Shown: positions 1-13,683, counted from the stretch's first letter. The stretch: DNA of 64,000 bases from Drosophila persimilis (GCF_003286085.1 NW_020825322.1:248001-312000); one strand, 5' to 3'. The notes: generated by a model from the sequence alone, not told the origin. A program made the numbers and translations.

Positions 1-340
1 TGCCTGGGCGTTTGATAATTGAATTGAAAAGTTTGTGTGTGCCTCGCACAATCAGTGGAAAACCCATTGAGACGCCATAATTCGCAAGATTCGGTGCAAC
101 TTTAAGGTCTGCCTTTTGGAAGGAAGGACAGGCGCTGCGGCAGAGAAGGCGGGGGAAAACCGGGTAAATGGTTAATGGTTAATGGCAAGATGGTAAATGG
201 AACATGGAAATTGAGCAGATTGCCGCCGCCAAAGACAGAGAGAGAAAATCAGAGGGGAAATGCAACAGCAAATGAATGAAGGATGATTAAACGGGTCCAA
301 CAAGAGAGGGGTTGCGCTCTCTTTGAGTACATGCCTTACT

Positions 341-362
341 ACCAAGCCACACTGTGAGAGAG
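341..362 (-). repeat. Dispersed motif, copy 1
   Basis: ACCAAGCCACACTGTGAGAG, a member of the family whose best form is TGCTAAGCCACACTGGAAG (plus form CAGTGTGGCTTAGCA). Confidence 0.55.
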
Positions 363-791
363 CCACGGAACATTGCTGCGTTCATTCTGGGTCCAGATTT
401 GTTCCTTCTCGTTGCAGAAATCTGTTCCAATGTCTGATATCCCAAGAAATCTTGCCCCCAAATGGTCGCTCCCAGGACAAAGTTTAAGGCCTTTCTTTAG
501 GGTATATACTCGTACCTTATCGTTTTCTTCAGACAAAACTTGTGGTAGTCCCTGGTTTTCCAGAGCTCGTACATTAGCATTGCCTTTGGCTTTGGCCAGG
601 GCTTTGGCCTCCTGCCTCCAGCCATGCCTGCCCATGCTGCCCTGAGTCTTTGGTCTTTGGTCTCTGGGTTTTTGGTTTTGGTTTTGGTTTCAGTTTCGAG
701 ACGCGAGCATTTTCATAAGACATAAATTCTGCGATTTAGCTAAATGTGCTCTACGGACCCATGGCTGGGTAATTTGTGGCATACCCAGGGT

Positions 792-820
792 CTCGTACTC
801 GTACTCGTACTCGTACTCGA
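792..820 (+). repeat. (CTCGTA)n hexamer repeat
   Basis: Four perfect CTCGTA units and a partial fifth. Confidence 0.9.
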
Positions 821-925
821 AGGACAGACATTGTGCTGCCAGCAGGCTGCTGCTATGCAAAGAGAAAAGATAGAAAGAAAAACTGCAGCAGCATTAAATT
901 ACGCTCTCACATGGGGTACAGCCCA

Positions 926-1056
926 GGAGATGGCGAAGGAGATGGCGATGGCGAAGGCGAAGGAGAAGGAGATGGAGCCACAGCCACAGCCACAGTCGGA
1001 GCTGGCAGACAAGGAAACTGTCGGACAAACTGGCGGACAGACAGACAGACAGACAG
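926..1056 (+). repeat. Purine-rich GATGGCGAAG repeats, then (ACAG)n
   Basis: Imperfect GGAGATGGCGAAGG units to about 975, three ACAGCC units, and five ACAG units at 1037-1056. Confidence 0.75.
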
Positions 1057-1377
1057 GGCGGGGGGATGCTGGAGGAGACGGGGACCCAGACAAGGCGACT
1101 CTGAGACTCTGCGACAAGCTCATATTGCTTTATGTCTCTCTCCCTCTCCAGTGCCTGGTTAAGCGCTTTTAATGGGACATTTTGTAAGTAAATTGCATTA
1201 ATTTCCCAACTTAGGCGCGCACCCAAAAAAAAAAAGCAGAAAAGAAAATGCATTCGTACAGAGAGAGAAAAAAGCAGAAGAGGGAAAAGTAGAGAGAAGG
1301 AGACTGGTTTCCAGCAGATGACATACGACCATTGGCCGTTGTCAATGTGCCATTCGATGATGGAACGATTTATGAGG

Positions 1378-1405
1378 CTCTTCTCTTCTCCTCTCCTCTC
1401 CTCTC
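1378..1405 (+). repeat. (CTCTC)n tract followed by GAATC units
   Basis: CTCTC pentamers run to 1410, then ACTCGAATCGAATCGAAGC. Confidence 0.8.
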
Positions 1406-1699
1406 CTCTCGACTCGAATCGAATCGAAGCCTCGATTACGATTGGGCCACCAGAAACCGGTTGGCAATTCGATTTCGATATCATCGAGCCGCGCTCCGAT
1501 CTGGTGGTGTCTCGTGTCCGAATCTCGTGTCTTGGTCTCAAATCAAAATGCAATTAAAAGCAGAGGATCGGCCACTGACACAGCGGGAAAATTGTTATGG
1601 CCTGTGCGCTCTGGCGCTCTATCGTGCCACATCTAGCTGCAAGTGTCAAACGGGTTGGCATCATCATCATCATCATCGCCGAAAGCCGGTTAGAATGGA

Positions 1700-2586
1700 G
1701 GGAGACTCACGAATCGGGAATACTCTATGGGGTAGCTCTCTCACGGAGTAGCTAAGCACTTGAATGCGCACTCTCTTCGCCGCCAGCTCTATCCTAGTGA
1801 GTGTTTTCCTTCAGGAAAACACAATATCACCCAAAAGAGAACTCCTTGCTAATAATTATTATATATTTCTTGCCCACTTAGAGAACCAATATACCCCTCG
1901 AAAGTATGGGAATACCTTCGGCAAAGGCCATTAAATTATGCTTAAGGATTGAGAAAAGCAAGAAAACTAAAACGGATTACATGAAATATGTGTGAAATAT
2001 ATCAGAGGATTTATTGGAGTGCATTTTGAGAGTTGGGGGTCATCGAACGGCTTTGGAAATGGCAAAAATAATAATTAATTTGTCTGTCAGATTCAAAACT
2101 TTTGTTGAAGAAATTTTAAAGCCGTAAACAAACAGCATTAATGAGCTCCAGCCTCCTAGTGCCCATTATTTTGGGCATTTTAGAGCCTGGCTTAAGCCAG
2201 TTTTAGCCCCAGTGGAGTGTGGCATGTGATGCCTTTTAATCCGTGCACTAGCCAGCCTCTCGCAGGTGGCGAAAATTCCGAGTTTCCCTTTCAACAATTT
2301 GCAGCTAATTGAAGGGCTTACAACTTTGATTGCCACTCGATGGAACTTTTGTTGTGGCTTTCGGGGCAAAGCCCTCCCACTCCACTGCACTGCACTCCAC
2401 TCCACGCCCCATCCACTCTTTGCATAGTTTTCTAATCTTCCCGGGGAAAAGCTTCAATATTTTCCCTCTATATTTACACACACAGATACACACCCATACA
2501 TTGTACTCTCATGCAGATAGCAAATATGCATGAGAATTTTTTCGTATTTGTATTTTTTGTCGAATGATTTTTGCGTATTGTCCAAC
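1700..2586. other. Intron stretch, nothing recognised
   Basis: AT-rich from 1840 to 2140, then unremarkable. A short (CACTG/CACTC) run lies at 2378-2403. Confidence 0.4.
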
Positions 2587-2614
2587 GGGGGCGGGGGCGG
2601 GGGCGGGGGCGGGG
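2587..2614 (+). repeat. (GGGGGC)n hexamer repeat
   Basis: Four GGGGGC units and a terminal GGGG, giving five G-runs separated by single C bases. This is a strong G-quadruplex candidate on the plus strand, which would be C-rich in the NetB pre-mRNA. Confidence 0.92.
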
Positions 2615-3153
2615 TAGTAGGGGAAAACAGGGGGAAAAATGCAAAGCTAAAATGCTTAAAATGCAAAACTAAAAGCTCTCTCGGTGCTCGCTCTCTTTCT
2701 AGTCCCCATTAGCCATCTCTTTTGCTCTCATTGGGGGCGCGTGCGTGTGTGTTTGCTAAGCGGCAAACAAAAGCTGTTGGAAAACATAGAAAATCCTTTT
2801 GCGATACAAAGTGCAGCTGCAACAGCAGCCGCGCCAGAGGTTAGACGAGCAGTAGGCACTGAGAGAAATGGACCATACAGCAGTGTACACTGAGGAAAGG
2901 GAGGGACAAAACACTCGACAAAAGTCTGGAAAAGTAGCTTATTCGTAATCGATTGAGATACATTTGGGATTCAGTTTCGAATTGCATTGAGATTCATCCT
3001 AAGAACGTCCCTTAATATACAATTTGGTTCGTCATGCGGCAGCTCCCCTCGGCCGTTTCAGTCAGTTTGGGATCTCCCGAAATATCCCCTTGAGCCTTGA
3101 GAAAAAAAGGCTCAAACTACGATTGAGACCTCTATTTTATTCCCATTTCTTTG

Positions 3154-3175
3154 GCTCTCCCAGTGTGGCTTAGCA
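3154..3175 (+). repeat. Dispersed motif, copy 2
   Basis: CTCTCCCAGTGTGGCTTAGC with an exact core. Confidence 0.7.
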
Positions 3176-4670
3176 GTTAATTGAACATACTTAGGAAGTC
3201 CTCTGAGTTCTGGCCGGGAGTTTTCTCTCTGTGCAGATGGAGATCTGAGGAGCAGCATCTGCGTATTGACAAAGCAGAAAAATTGTGCAAAATAAGCAGC
3301 CGGAAAAATACAAAAGAAAGCAGCCACGTACCAGCGAAACCCCCATCCCCCCACACCTACACACACACCGCTACCCCCTGTAGCTGTCCACCATTTTGGT
3401 ATTTTCGCTTAGAATGCATCATCCTTAAACCCTTTGTTGGTGCCGTGGGGTCTTTAAATTGTCACACTGCAGTTTTTTAACCCAGAAACACATAAATATC
3501 GAGAGCTCAAAGGAGCAGAAGAGGCAGGAGGAGGGAAACGGCGGTTGTAAAGTGCATGCGGGGGAATTCCCCACGTCTCCAGGCATCCACGCATCCTGAG
3601 CAGCTAAAAGCTTTTCCCAGGGCGAGCGAGAGAGAGAGAGGGAGGGAGGAGCATGCGACATGTGGCAGTGGGACTCCTTATTGAATGCTCATTATATATG
3701 ACACACAAAGTGGTTCCCCAGAGAGAGGCAGAGTAAGAGAGACTCGGAGACAGACACTTGTTGTGTCGTGGGGTCAGAGTTCAAGGATTTGTATGTGTGT
3801 CAGAGTTAATTGAATTGATCCTCCACTACTGTGCCAGAAGGCAGCAGGCGAGAAGGAAATCCATTAGGAAGAAGAACCCAATATGGGAACAAGCATAGGA
3901 TCCCTTCTCGGGTTCTTGCCGGGTCACGTTACGCATACGCCCCCGTGCAGCGTGTGTGTGGCATGCAGCAAGCAACTTTGTCGTTGGTTCATCTTTATGC
4001 AGAACGTGGAATGTGCTTAACTTAATTTAGTTCGAGTTACTTAAAAAACCTTTTAAAAATCGCAGAGCAAACAGTAAAAACAAAGAGAAAGCCCAGAGGA
4101 AAGAGAAAAAGGGAAAAACGAAGCGAAACCAAAAACTCAAACAAACAAAAAAAAAGCAGAAACAAAAACAAAAAACTTTTCGTTGCCAAAAAAACAAAAA
4201 AAAAAAAATGAACCGAAAGAAAAACAAAGCGGAAATGGAGTTGCCGGAAAAGCATCATCGAAAGGAGGGAGACTGGAAGTGTTGCCTTTGCTGGTGCTGC
4301 AACCTGCGGTGGCACGCCCCACATATGGAGATTATCTGATTAACTGATTAAAAGGATAATGCACAACGAAGGGCAAAAGTTGCCCGGGGACTTACATTTC
4401 CAAAGACTTTCGCATTTGCCAGAGGGAAAGCCCTCTAATGAGAGGAAGAGCCAAAGGAAAAACCTTTAAGAAGAGCAGCGTCTATTTGCTTGGACCCTCC
4501 CCCCACAGCAGCCGCAAAAACCTAAAACTATCAGCTAATGAAAACTCTCGCAAGAGGAAAAAGCCCTCTTTCCTCTTTTCCCCCACTTTCCTCTTGTTAT
4601 TTGCTTGGCAAAAACGGAAATACATCAAAATAAATGCCAAAAGGGAAAAGCCAGAGCAAGTAGAAGGCAA

Positions 4671-4710
4671 ACACACACACGCACACACACACACAGACAC
4701 TCACACACAC
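4671..4710 (+). repeat. (CA)n microsatellite, interrupted
   Basis: CA dinucleotides broken by G and T. Confidence 0.85.
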
Positions 4711-5528
4711 GGACACAGACAAGCGGTGGAACAGCAAAATGCAAATATGAAAATTTTACAATATGAAGGATGCGTGTGCCAGGATGTCCCAGGATGTGTG
4801 GAGGCGGCTGCTGCGGAGGACCCAAAGAGCTTCCAGGATATGAGAACACCATTGGCCATTGGCAAATATTGGCCTAAACAAATATTTGGCACACTTCCCC
4901 GCCCCACCCCCCTTCCAAAAAAACCATCCAAAGAGCAACCCTCTTCAAGGCAGAACTCTGGAGGGAGGGAGGGTTGGGGACATGCAAAAAAAGGGTTGAA
5001 AAAGCGAAAGGCAGCGAAAATTTCTACCTGATGTCAAGAGTAATTAAATAAAATGCCAGCAACAGAAGCACACACACAGGACACACCAGATACGGAGATA
5101 CATAAGGGTACGCGCACGGGCAGGGGATGATGAGTAGGGGGAGCGGGGTACGGGTCTATATGCAGATAACATGTAAATACACAGCCGGGCACATAGTGTG
5201 GATAAGAAACCAACAAGAAGGCCAAGAAAATACACAAAATGAATCAAATTTCCATCAACAAAATTGGGAATTCAGATGGATTTTGATGGGCAGAAAGATG
5301 GGCGTAGTTTTTGTGGACAGTTTTGATAATGAGAGCTCTATAAGATCTATAAGATAAGATCTATTGGTATATTGCTTCTAGAATGTGGAACATTCTAAAG
5401 CAAAACATTCCCTTGTCGGTGATCGTTGAAAGATCCAGAAGGTCTTTTCGAAAATATAAACGGTCTAGACCAAGTCTAACCTCTTGCCAAAGGTCATATT
5501 AGAACACTAGAGCTGCACTAGAGCTATC

Positions 5529-5552
5529 GCTAAGCCACACTGTTGAAGAGAA
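5529..5552 (-). repeat. Dispersed motif, copy 3
   Basis: GCTAAGCCACACTGTTGAAG, exact core. Confidence 0.7.
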
Positions 5553-6933
5553 AGAAAATCAAATCACGACTAATGATTCCTTCATTGCTGCGACTATTTA
5601 ATGATAAGATCTACTACTAAAATAAAGCCCCCAATCGACTGTCCTTTTGCTGAAAGTTTGCCTTTGGTTTTGGGGCCAACTTAGAGAGAGAGAGAGTTCT
5701 CTTTTGTGTTGTCAAACCCCCCATTGGATGCTCATTATGAAGGAGCACTGCCGCACTACCGCACTACCCGTCAGGACCGACTGCCGCTCATCGAGATGTC
5801 CGGGTCGAAGGAGCCGCCAGGAGTCGTCGAGTCATTAAATTACCTTCCAAGAGAAGCCAAAAAGGCCAGGAGGATGATGAGACAGGAGCCGGGGACGGAG
5901 ACGGAGACGAGAGGGGGATTGAGGATGCAGCAGCTCTCAAGTTGGAGGGCGGGGCAAAATTGAAAGAAAGCCATGGAAAACCCTGCCAGAAAGTAGTGGC
6001 AAACTTTTCTTCTCTTCTCATTTTCTTTGGCTGGAGCTGCAGCGAAAAGTCAAAAGAGGCAAAACAAGAAAGAACTGAAGGTAAAAGTGTAATGAGAAAA
6101 ATTTGTAAGCTCTCAAGGAAAAAGATGAAAAAAAATAAAAAGTACAAAAACAATCATCAGGAGGCAACAAAGGAGGCAGGCGGCAGACGGCAAACGACAG
6201 TGTGGCAGTGTGGCAGCAGGGGGCACGATGTCGCGGTGGCAAGGTTAAATAAAACTTCTGGCAATAGTGTGACAATTGGGGCGTTCAAAGGAAGGTAGGA
6301 GTGGCACAATTGTGCGCTTAAAATTTGCCTTTCAAATACACTTTTCAAAGGGTCCGAGGGCTGTCCGTCACGGGGAACTTTACTGTTACGGCAAAGCAAA
6401 CGAATATGTGACAAGGGTATAAAAGGCTTCGGCTATCAGAGCTGTCAGTTCTTCTCTTCCTTTTTTTTGAGGTGATGTCTTTGAGAGCTGTCTCCGACTG
6501 ACTCTCTGGCTGCCTCTTTCTGCTCTGCCTCTAAGTAGCTGTGTAATAAAATTACTTTTTAAGTGCGCTGCGTACCTGCGGATGGAGGTGGGGTGTGGGC
6601 TGCGGGCTGCGGGGGCTCTGCCAAAGGCAGACAGACGATGCGCTTCATTTGCTTTGCCAATGAAGCAAAAAGGCAACCCCCCAACCAGCCACCGGCCCAG
6701 AAAATGTCAACGTCTAAGTCGGAAGTCATTTGAATTATTTAGTGGAGAAATGAGATGCCGAAACGAGGTCATGCCACAAGAAGAAATCGAATTTTCCTTC
6801 ATTCCAAGAGCGAGTGCGAGAACACGCGGCGTATGAGTAATTTTTTGGCACCAAAAGAAATTGTCCAGAAATTGCCACAAAAGAAAAAGAAGGAGAAAGA
6901 GGGGCAGATGCTGTAGACTCCTTGTTTTATGAC

Positions 6934-6963
6934 TGTGTGTGTGTGTGTGTGTGGGTGTGTGTG
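6934..6963 (+). repeat. (GT)n microsatellite
   Basis: GT run with one GG interruption. Confidence 0.88.
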
Positions 6964-7900
6964 GCAGGAAAAGTGCAATATGCCTCCTACCCATAAAATA
7001 TGTTGCAAATTATGAAATATTTGAAACTTTTTAGCCAAGGAAAAATGCGGCAGGCGCCAAGGCTGGCGCCATTTGGCCAGAACATAAAACGGGGCCAGCC
7101 AGACGGCAGGGAGGGGGCGTCCTTTGCGTGCTGGGTCCTGCATCCTCCTTTGGGGCGCCTCCTTTATGGGCATTTAAGTTTTCATAAGTTGTGCAAATAA
7201 ATTTTAATCGAAAAATGCGCCAAAGCAATAACCAGAAAAGCGACCCAAAAGGAAGCCCCCGGCAAAGCCCAGGAGGCCCCAAGACCAGCTGCAGCTGCAA
7301 ACTTCCTTGGGGGTGGCTCTCGGGGAGGCCACCCGCGTAGACAGCCCCCACGTGAAGCGGCAGGAGTTGCAGAAGAGAGAAATAATGTTCGGATTTCCGT
7401 GCGAGAGAGCAGGCAGAAGGAAGGATCCTCCATCCCAGAAAACAATCAATTTGGCGGCACTGCATAGGGTTTTAGATTTCATAGAATCACAGCTGCTTCA
7501 GCCATCGATTAAATGATACTTTTCTCGATTCTCAGAACTCAAAACATTCCAAAGTTTTTTGGCTTGAATCATTCGGTTTGCTTAAACGTCTTTCTGCATT
7601 CATAGATGGTGGAGTTCCGCCGGAAAAGGTTAAAGGAAGCCACATCAAATCGGCTATGAGTGCGGGTTAGAGGCGGGATCGGGGTCTGAAAGGGTAACAC
7701 ATCACGACAGGGTGTAATAAAAAGCTTAGGAAACGTTCAGCTGTATGTAAAACGTTTAAAAAACGCTGAGCCAAATGACTGGAAAACATTATGTGCAATG
7801 ATACGAGAACGTTTTCATAGGAAAAGGTTTTTGATAAAAGAACAAAAACGGGTAGGGCTCTGAAGACAGATAAGGAGGGAGACAGTGAGGTGGTGCTTCT

Positions 7901-7920
7901 TGCTAAGCTACTCTGGGAGG
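7901..7920 (-). repeat. Dispersed motif, decayed copy
   Basis: TGCTAAGCTACTCTGGGAGG, with differences in the core. Confidence 0.4.
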
Positions 7921-10279
7921 TATATACATTCCTCTACATGTCGCCTGATGTTTGAGCTGCCTCTGAGTACCCCTACTAATAGCTCCCTCTACCCTCTAAC
8001 CAACCCGTAGCTCCCTCTGTATCTGAGCTCCCAGTGGATTTGTATCTGCATTTGTATCGGCATTTGTATCTGTCGTCTGTCGTCTGCCGTTGTCTGTCTG
8101 GTCGTCACCTTTTGGTAATGACATTACTCTCTGTGCTGCAGGGCAGGCCAATTTGATTAGCACCCTGGCAAAATCATTAGCAAACACACAAGTAAAACAG
8201 GGGCCGAAGTTCGGGACACAATACTCCCTCTCGTAGCAGCTGCCCCCCTCGAGAACAGGGCAAACAGTCGGAAGCAAACAAACAATGAAGCAGAAGGCAG
8301 AAGGCAGTAGGCAGTAGGAGGCATGAGGCAGGAGTGCCAGAGTGGCAGAGTGGCAGAGCGGGAGAATCCATGTTAAACATATGCAAACAAGTGAATGGAG
8401 CCCGACATTTGTCGACTTCGACTTGGACTTGGCGGCGTCTCCATTCTCCATCCTCCATCTGCTGCTGTTGTTGTTTGTCGAGTGCTGCTGCTGCTGCTGG
8501 TTGCTGCTTGTTGCTTGTTGCTCCACGAGCACAAATAAGCAACAAATTAAATAAGTAACAAAAACGGGAGGAGGCATACAGCTGGGACTGGATGGAATGG
8601 AGGATGGAGATTGGGACCCAAAGTCGATGGGAGAGGTTGTGGACGGAGGATGTCAGACCCGAAAGTCGAGGCAGCGCTGGCGGATGGGAGTATCCAAAAG
8701 TCGGGCCAGAGATGGGTCTCCGAAAATCGTTGGAGCCCCCTCCGCGTCATAGGAGGGGCATGGAAGCTCATGGAAGGAGGAAGCTCCGGAATCGTAGGAG
8801 TAATAAGCTGCTCCGGAATCATAGACGGAGCAAGCTCCCAGGAACCAGTAGAGCGATGGACTGATGGAGCTCTGGTGTTGTCCCCTGGAGATGGAGATGG
8901 AAGGAAGGAGTCCCAGCACCGACACAAGCCCCAATCCTAAGACGGCTTAGCAGATAACATGAGACAGTCATTTGTGTTGACGAGAAGGACCAAAACCCCA
9001 AGCAGATGATGATGCGAAGGGAGACGGCAGGGATGGAGTGATGTGTGCTCCCAAAGGAAGAGAGCAGCTTTCCTTTTGGTCTTTTTTCATAAATTATTCC
9101 CCCGGAAAAGACAAGGCAAAGGCTCCGCTCCGTGTGCGTGTCATGTAATTAATGCGAGTCAAATGAATGAGCAAACGAATAGACAAATGATTCACAAGGG
9201 GAGGCAGGGAGACAGACAGCAGTGGCATATGTGACTGCCCATCCGTACAGCTTCTTAAAGCTGATCGGAAACGTATATATAAGGTACCTATATGTGTGCG
9301 GAATATATATTCCAAGCGGAAGAGCGGAAGCTCAACTGATGCCCCGGGGGGACACTAAGCTCTGCTGCTGGTGCTGCCGCTTCCTGCAACACTCTTGCTG
9401 CTGCTTCCTCCCCCTGTTCTTGCAACAAACACCCTGCCACAGTGTTACGCAAATTTCCACGCTTTTTCCGCGCGCGTGCTACACAGAACTGGCGATAAAT
9501 TTTAATACCTAGAACAGGACTCAGGGACAGGTCGCGGCGACAGGGGACCGAAGGAGCTGGGGAGGCAGACGCATTCTAAAATTTATTGTTATTATGTGAA
9601 TTTTATAAACGATGCTGCCAGTGCTACTGCTGCCAGTGCTGCTGCGGCTGCTGCCAGGGTGCCACGATGTTGCACTTAATTAAATTTTATGTGCCCCATC
9701 CTCCCAAACGGAAAGGAGAGCTGGGAAAAGCCAAGAAAACCCAAACCCAAGGACAGAAGGGGACAGCGAGAGAGTAAAGGATTTCCATTTGTGTTTCCAC
9801 CCCCCTCCCCTTGCCCTCAGTGGGTCAGTAGCCGGCCACCCAACCCCCCAAAGCACAAGGTCGAAGGTCGAAGAAGAAACTTTTAGCCAAAGCAGCAAAA
9901 AAATAATTTGTTTTTCTCCTCGTTTTATTTTTTTATTTTTTTTTGCTGCAATTTATGAGATGTCCTGTGGGGCCCGGATGTGGGGCATGTGAGGGGAAGA
10001 GGTGGCCGAGTGGACTTAATAGGCTTGTTTACCCATTGGTTCTCCGTTTGGGGAGGGAATACGAGGGCCGTACTGGCCATAGAGAGAAAAAAAGGAGATA
10101 AAAGTCGAATTTGAATTTTGGGGCTACAGAAATGCAGAAGGTCCGGGGAGTATAGCCCCCGGAGAGGGGTGTCCTCGAAGTACCTTAATGAACTGGCGGA
10201 ATATGTATCGCGAAGTCTTTAAGGAAATAAGGAAGCAGAGGAGACGGATAAATGCGCTCTCTTTCAGGTCTTCCTTCAC

Positions 10280-10298
10280 TGCTAAGCCACACTGGAAA
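10280..10298 (-). repeat. Dispersed motif, copy 4
   Basis: TGCTAAGCCACACTGGAAA, exact core. Confidence 0.7.
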
Positions 10299-10710
10299 TA
10301 TGAAATATGGAATTGGGAGTGGAAGATATTTCCCCAGAGAACCAAAACTATGAAAAACCATCAAATATATAATCAAATCATCTTCAAATATAAATAAAAA
10401 CTTATTAAATTGAGAGATGTATTAAAAGACTTCGCGGCTTCCCAAAATGAAGTTCCCTCTGCTGAAAAGGATTCCATTCCCCAAGGAGTTCAACCAATGA
10501 TTGAATGAATCAACTGCTGGAGTGTAGGATCAAGGACTCCCAAGTGGAGCCTCCTTGCTGACTGGCTGACCCTGAGACTCGTTCTTTTAGCCGTTTACTT
10601 AATGCAAATGATTGGGAAAATACTCGTACCTTTTGCAGGCATTCCAGACTGTCGCAGCGAGAGGGAGAGATGAAAATCGCACGAAATTCCAAACGTTTTA
10701 CGACGACAGC

Positions 10711-10732
10711 AAAAAAAAAAAAAAAAAAAAAA
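10711..10732 (+). repeat. Poly(A) tract, 22 A
   Basis: An uninterrupted run of 22 A with no retroposed sequence recognised on its left. Confidence 0.9.
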
Positions 10733-12483
10733 CACAACTGTCGAAAGTCATTGGAAAATGCCAGGAATAGGAGTAGAATGGCTGACATCCAGCGGGAAGG
10801 CGGGAAGGCGGGAGGGAATGGCGTCAATGTTGGCGAAAATGTCAAGGAATTCCAGCACATTTTTTTATTGAAGAACTTCGATTGAGCGATGTCCCATCGC
10901 CCCCTGCCGCTCCACCGTCATCTCCCACGCCAGTGCTCAATTCTTGTCTTCGATTCCGTGTCCGGGTATTTCGTGTGAAGAAGCTAAATAAACTCCGATA
11001 CAGAAATCCCTTTTTTAAAATGGGATCTCTCACTGGAAGGACGACGACGGCAATAAAAAGCGCAAACGACAGCGACAGCAACAGCCCTTGTCCCCCCGTA
11101 TGTCCCCCCGTCATGTCGCCCGTCTTTCGGATGTCGGAAGGAAATGTCGTCATTACTGTGCAACTTATTGGAGAGAGAACGCAACACCCGAATACGAGTG
11201 GCAGAAGCAACAGCCAGGGCCATGAAGAGAGGACTGTCTGTAGGGTGTGGATCGAGGCATTGGATACCCTGGATAAGGCTGAGGTTTCCAAAGAAAAGGT
11301 TCCATAAACATATGTATCTGCCTCTGACATATTGTCGGGCATTCTGTCAAGATATAGAGGTTACTAGAAACAAGCCACAAATCCTAAGAATCGTTCCCTA
11401 CGGGGTGCCAAATCCATCGCATTGCTTTGCTTTCATCCAAAGATGATAATACTCTGCTTTCAACGCATAAAAAATACAGAAAAAATAAATAGAATACGGA
11501 AGGAATGCTCAGCATTCTCTACCGTTGACACCCAAGCCATGCAATTTCTAGGGGGAGTCGGAATTGGTGTCGGAGTCGTAGTCGGAGCCTGAGGCAAGCG
11601 CCAGTGGCAGTGGCACTGGCAGTGGCACTGGCAGGTCTCATTCCGCTTACGCAATATGCAAATGTGTTAAGAATCTTACAAATTTGTTAAGCAAATCGAA
11701 GACGAAGCCCGAAAACGAAAACGAAAAAAACGAAGCCAAAAGCCAGCGAAGCGGAGGCACATTTATCATCTGGCAGTTGAACGAGTGGGCTGCCGATTCA
11801 GACCCGGTGGATGCCACGCGGAGTGGGATGCCATGGAGTGCCGGTCGCTGGTTGTGAATCACACTTTGATTTATTCATGTGCCAGGTAACACGTTGAGGT
11901 TAATGGGCGGCTCAATGGCGGCCTCGGTGCGCCAATTGCCGCATTTTGCCAGTTTTATGAGCTGCCAAAGAGCTTGCCAACAGCAGCAGCCAACCGAAAG
12001 GAAAGGGCAACCAGCCAGCCATCCATCCATCACCCAAACATCAATAAAATATGTGCTCGCACAGCGAGAGTATAAGATATACTCGCAATAGGAGCATAAA
12101 TTCCAACAAAGAGTTGGCAGGCGCTGCCTTAATAGCGGTAATCGTGTAATCGATAGAATTTAAGATTATCGGAGTGCCACCCTCGACGCGGACGACCTGT
12201 TAACCCTTAAAGAGGCGTCATAAAGTGCACTGGGAGAAAATATCAACCCTTTTTTGAAGTTACATTTGAAGGATGGATCGAAAGATGTTCATGACGTAGA
12301 GACTAATCAAATTACAATATATACGTGTATAGCTTTGAGGGATCAATCGGGAAATAATATTTTTGGAAGAAAGCTTTCAAGGCCTGAAAGATATCATTGG
12401 TCTTCTATGGAAATTTAAGTGAAAGGAATACAGAAAACAATCTTTGAAGCAGATCTACATCATAGGAGAGCTCACTTTTCACA

Positions 12484-12508
12484 GCTAAGCCGCACTGGAA
12501 GAGAGCAG
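12484..12508 (-). repeat. Dispersed motif, copy 5
   Basis: GCTAAGCCGCACTGGAAGAG, one substitution in the core. Confidence 0.65.
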
Positions 12509-13110
12509 GAGAGTACCTACATTTTTTAGGTACAGATCTTTTGTTGCAATAATCTCCGAAAGTTCCAGCCAAATATCAGGGTTTATTCTCTCAAGATTAA
12601 ATTTCTGGAAATATATTCCCCTCTTCTTCTCTTGATATTTTTTCTTTCTTTTTCTCTCAGTGCATTCTTGAGACCCTTTCAACCTTTTTCTTTAAGCCTT
12701 GTATTTCTTTTAAGGAAAAACCTAAGAAGGAGTCTTTTGCATATTAACCGAAAAACGAGAGAGCGCTAATCTCTTTGAACGCACGAATAAATAAAAATAA
12801 TTTGGCATCGTTTACCTCCAAACACGAAAGACCCCCACACCACCCCAACCCACCCCACCTGACCCCCTCCAAGCCCAGGGAGAACTTCAAACAGTTTATG
12901 CCAGCGGCCTGTGCCGCCGGTGCCACCTGTGTGCGGGGCAGGGGCAGGTAGCTCAGAGTGTGGAAAGTGGGAAAAGCCCTCATGCCTTTGGTCAAAAAAC
13001 TTAACCGATTTTCGGGGCTTAGACGCGGCGACGGCCTAGTTAGTCGCACGCTCGACGACTTTGATAAGCGATCCCTTTGATATATTCTGCGGGGTGGCAT
13101 GCCACGGTGG

Positions 13111-13143
13111 GTGTGTGGGTGTGTGTGTGTGTGTGTGTGTGTG
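13111..13143 (+). repeat. (GT)n microsatellite
   Basis: GT run with one GGGT interruption. Confidence 0.88.
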
Positions 13144-13534
13144 GCATAAGGGTTGGGTACTCGAAAGCGGATTCAAATTTGATTTCGCTACCGCAAAAGC
13201 AAACAAAAGTTTGCTCTGTTTCCTCTGTGCCTGCATGCAAATTAAATTTGAATGCTCTTCAATGCTCCCCAAAGGAGCAGGGGATAGCAGGGGGTAGCAG
13301 GAGGAGCAGTAGCAGATTCTGGGGGATGCTATCAATGGCAGAGTAGGATTGGAAGACAAATGGGTGCAGGAACAACGGATGGGTCGCGTTATATGCGCGA
13401 CTGCATTAAGCAGCGATTATCCTGCCACACAGTTCCTGCCACCCCACCCCGTCCATTCCTGCCATGTTTCCAGTCGAAAAGTTGCCCCCAAGTTTTGCGG
13501 AACACACATAGTCACTCATAAATAACGAACGCAC

Positions 13535-13586
13535 AAGGCAGGGAGGGCAGGGCAGGGAGGGCAGGGCAGGGCAGGCAGGGCCCGGC
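13535..13586 (+). repeat. GGGCA/GGGAGGGC repeat
   Basis: Nine G-triplets separated by one to four bases. Quadruplex-capable on the plus strand. Confidence 0.8.
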
Positions 13587-13683
13587 ACGGCACATATTAT
13601 ATATTCATACGCCGATGTTGTGTCGAGCTCTAGCTCTCGAAATTTATGCTAATGCTAATGTTCTCCTGCCCCTGCAACGGGTG

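Larger units (their letters stand above)
2615..13534. other. Intron stretch with simple repeats only
   Basis: Apart from the listed repeats it holds: purine-rich DNA at 4060-4220 (A-runs); GA-rich DNA at 3620-3645 and 5685-5697; (TATTTG)-like CATTTGTATC units at 8035-8075; CAG/TTG runs at 8460-8520; and CTG-rich DNA at 9358-9420 and 9610-9660. No gene is supported. Confidence 0.4.

Noticed and set aside
6560-6610. Second ratchet-like junction on the minus strand (CCGCAG|GTACGC)
   Set aside because: The upstream tract is C-rich, but GTACGC is a poor donor and the site lacks the GTAAGT core.
8362-8400. FNMDS-like peptide as the NetB LE2 exon on the minus strand
   Set aside because: It lacks the cysteine pattern and neighbouring netrin residues, and sits in repeat-rich sequence.
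10711-10732. Poly(A) tail of a retroposed gene
   Set aside because: No coding or SINE/LINE sequence was recognised on its left, and no flanking duplication was seen.
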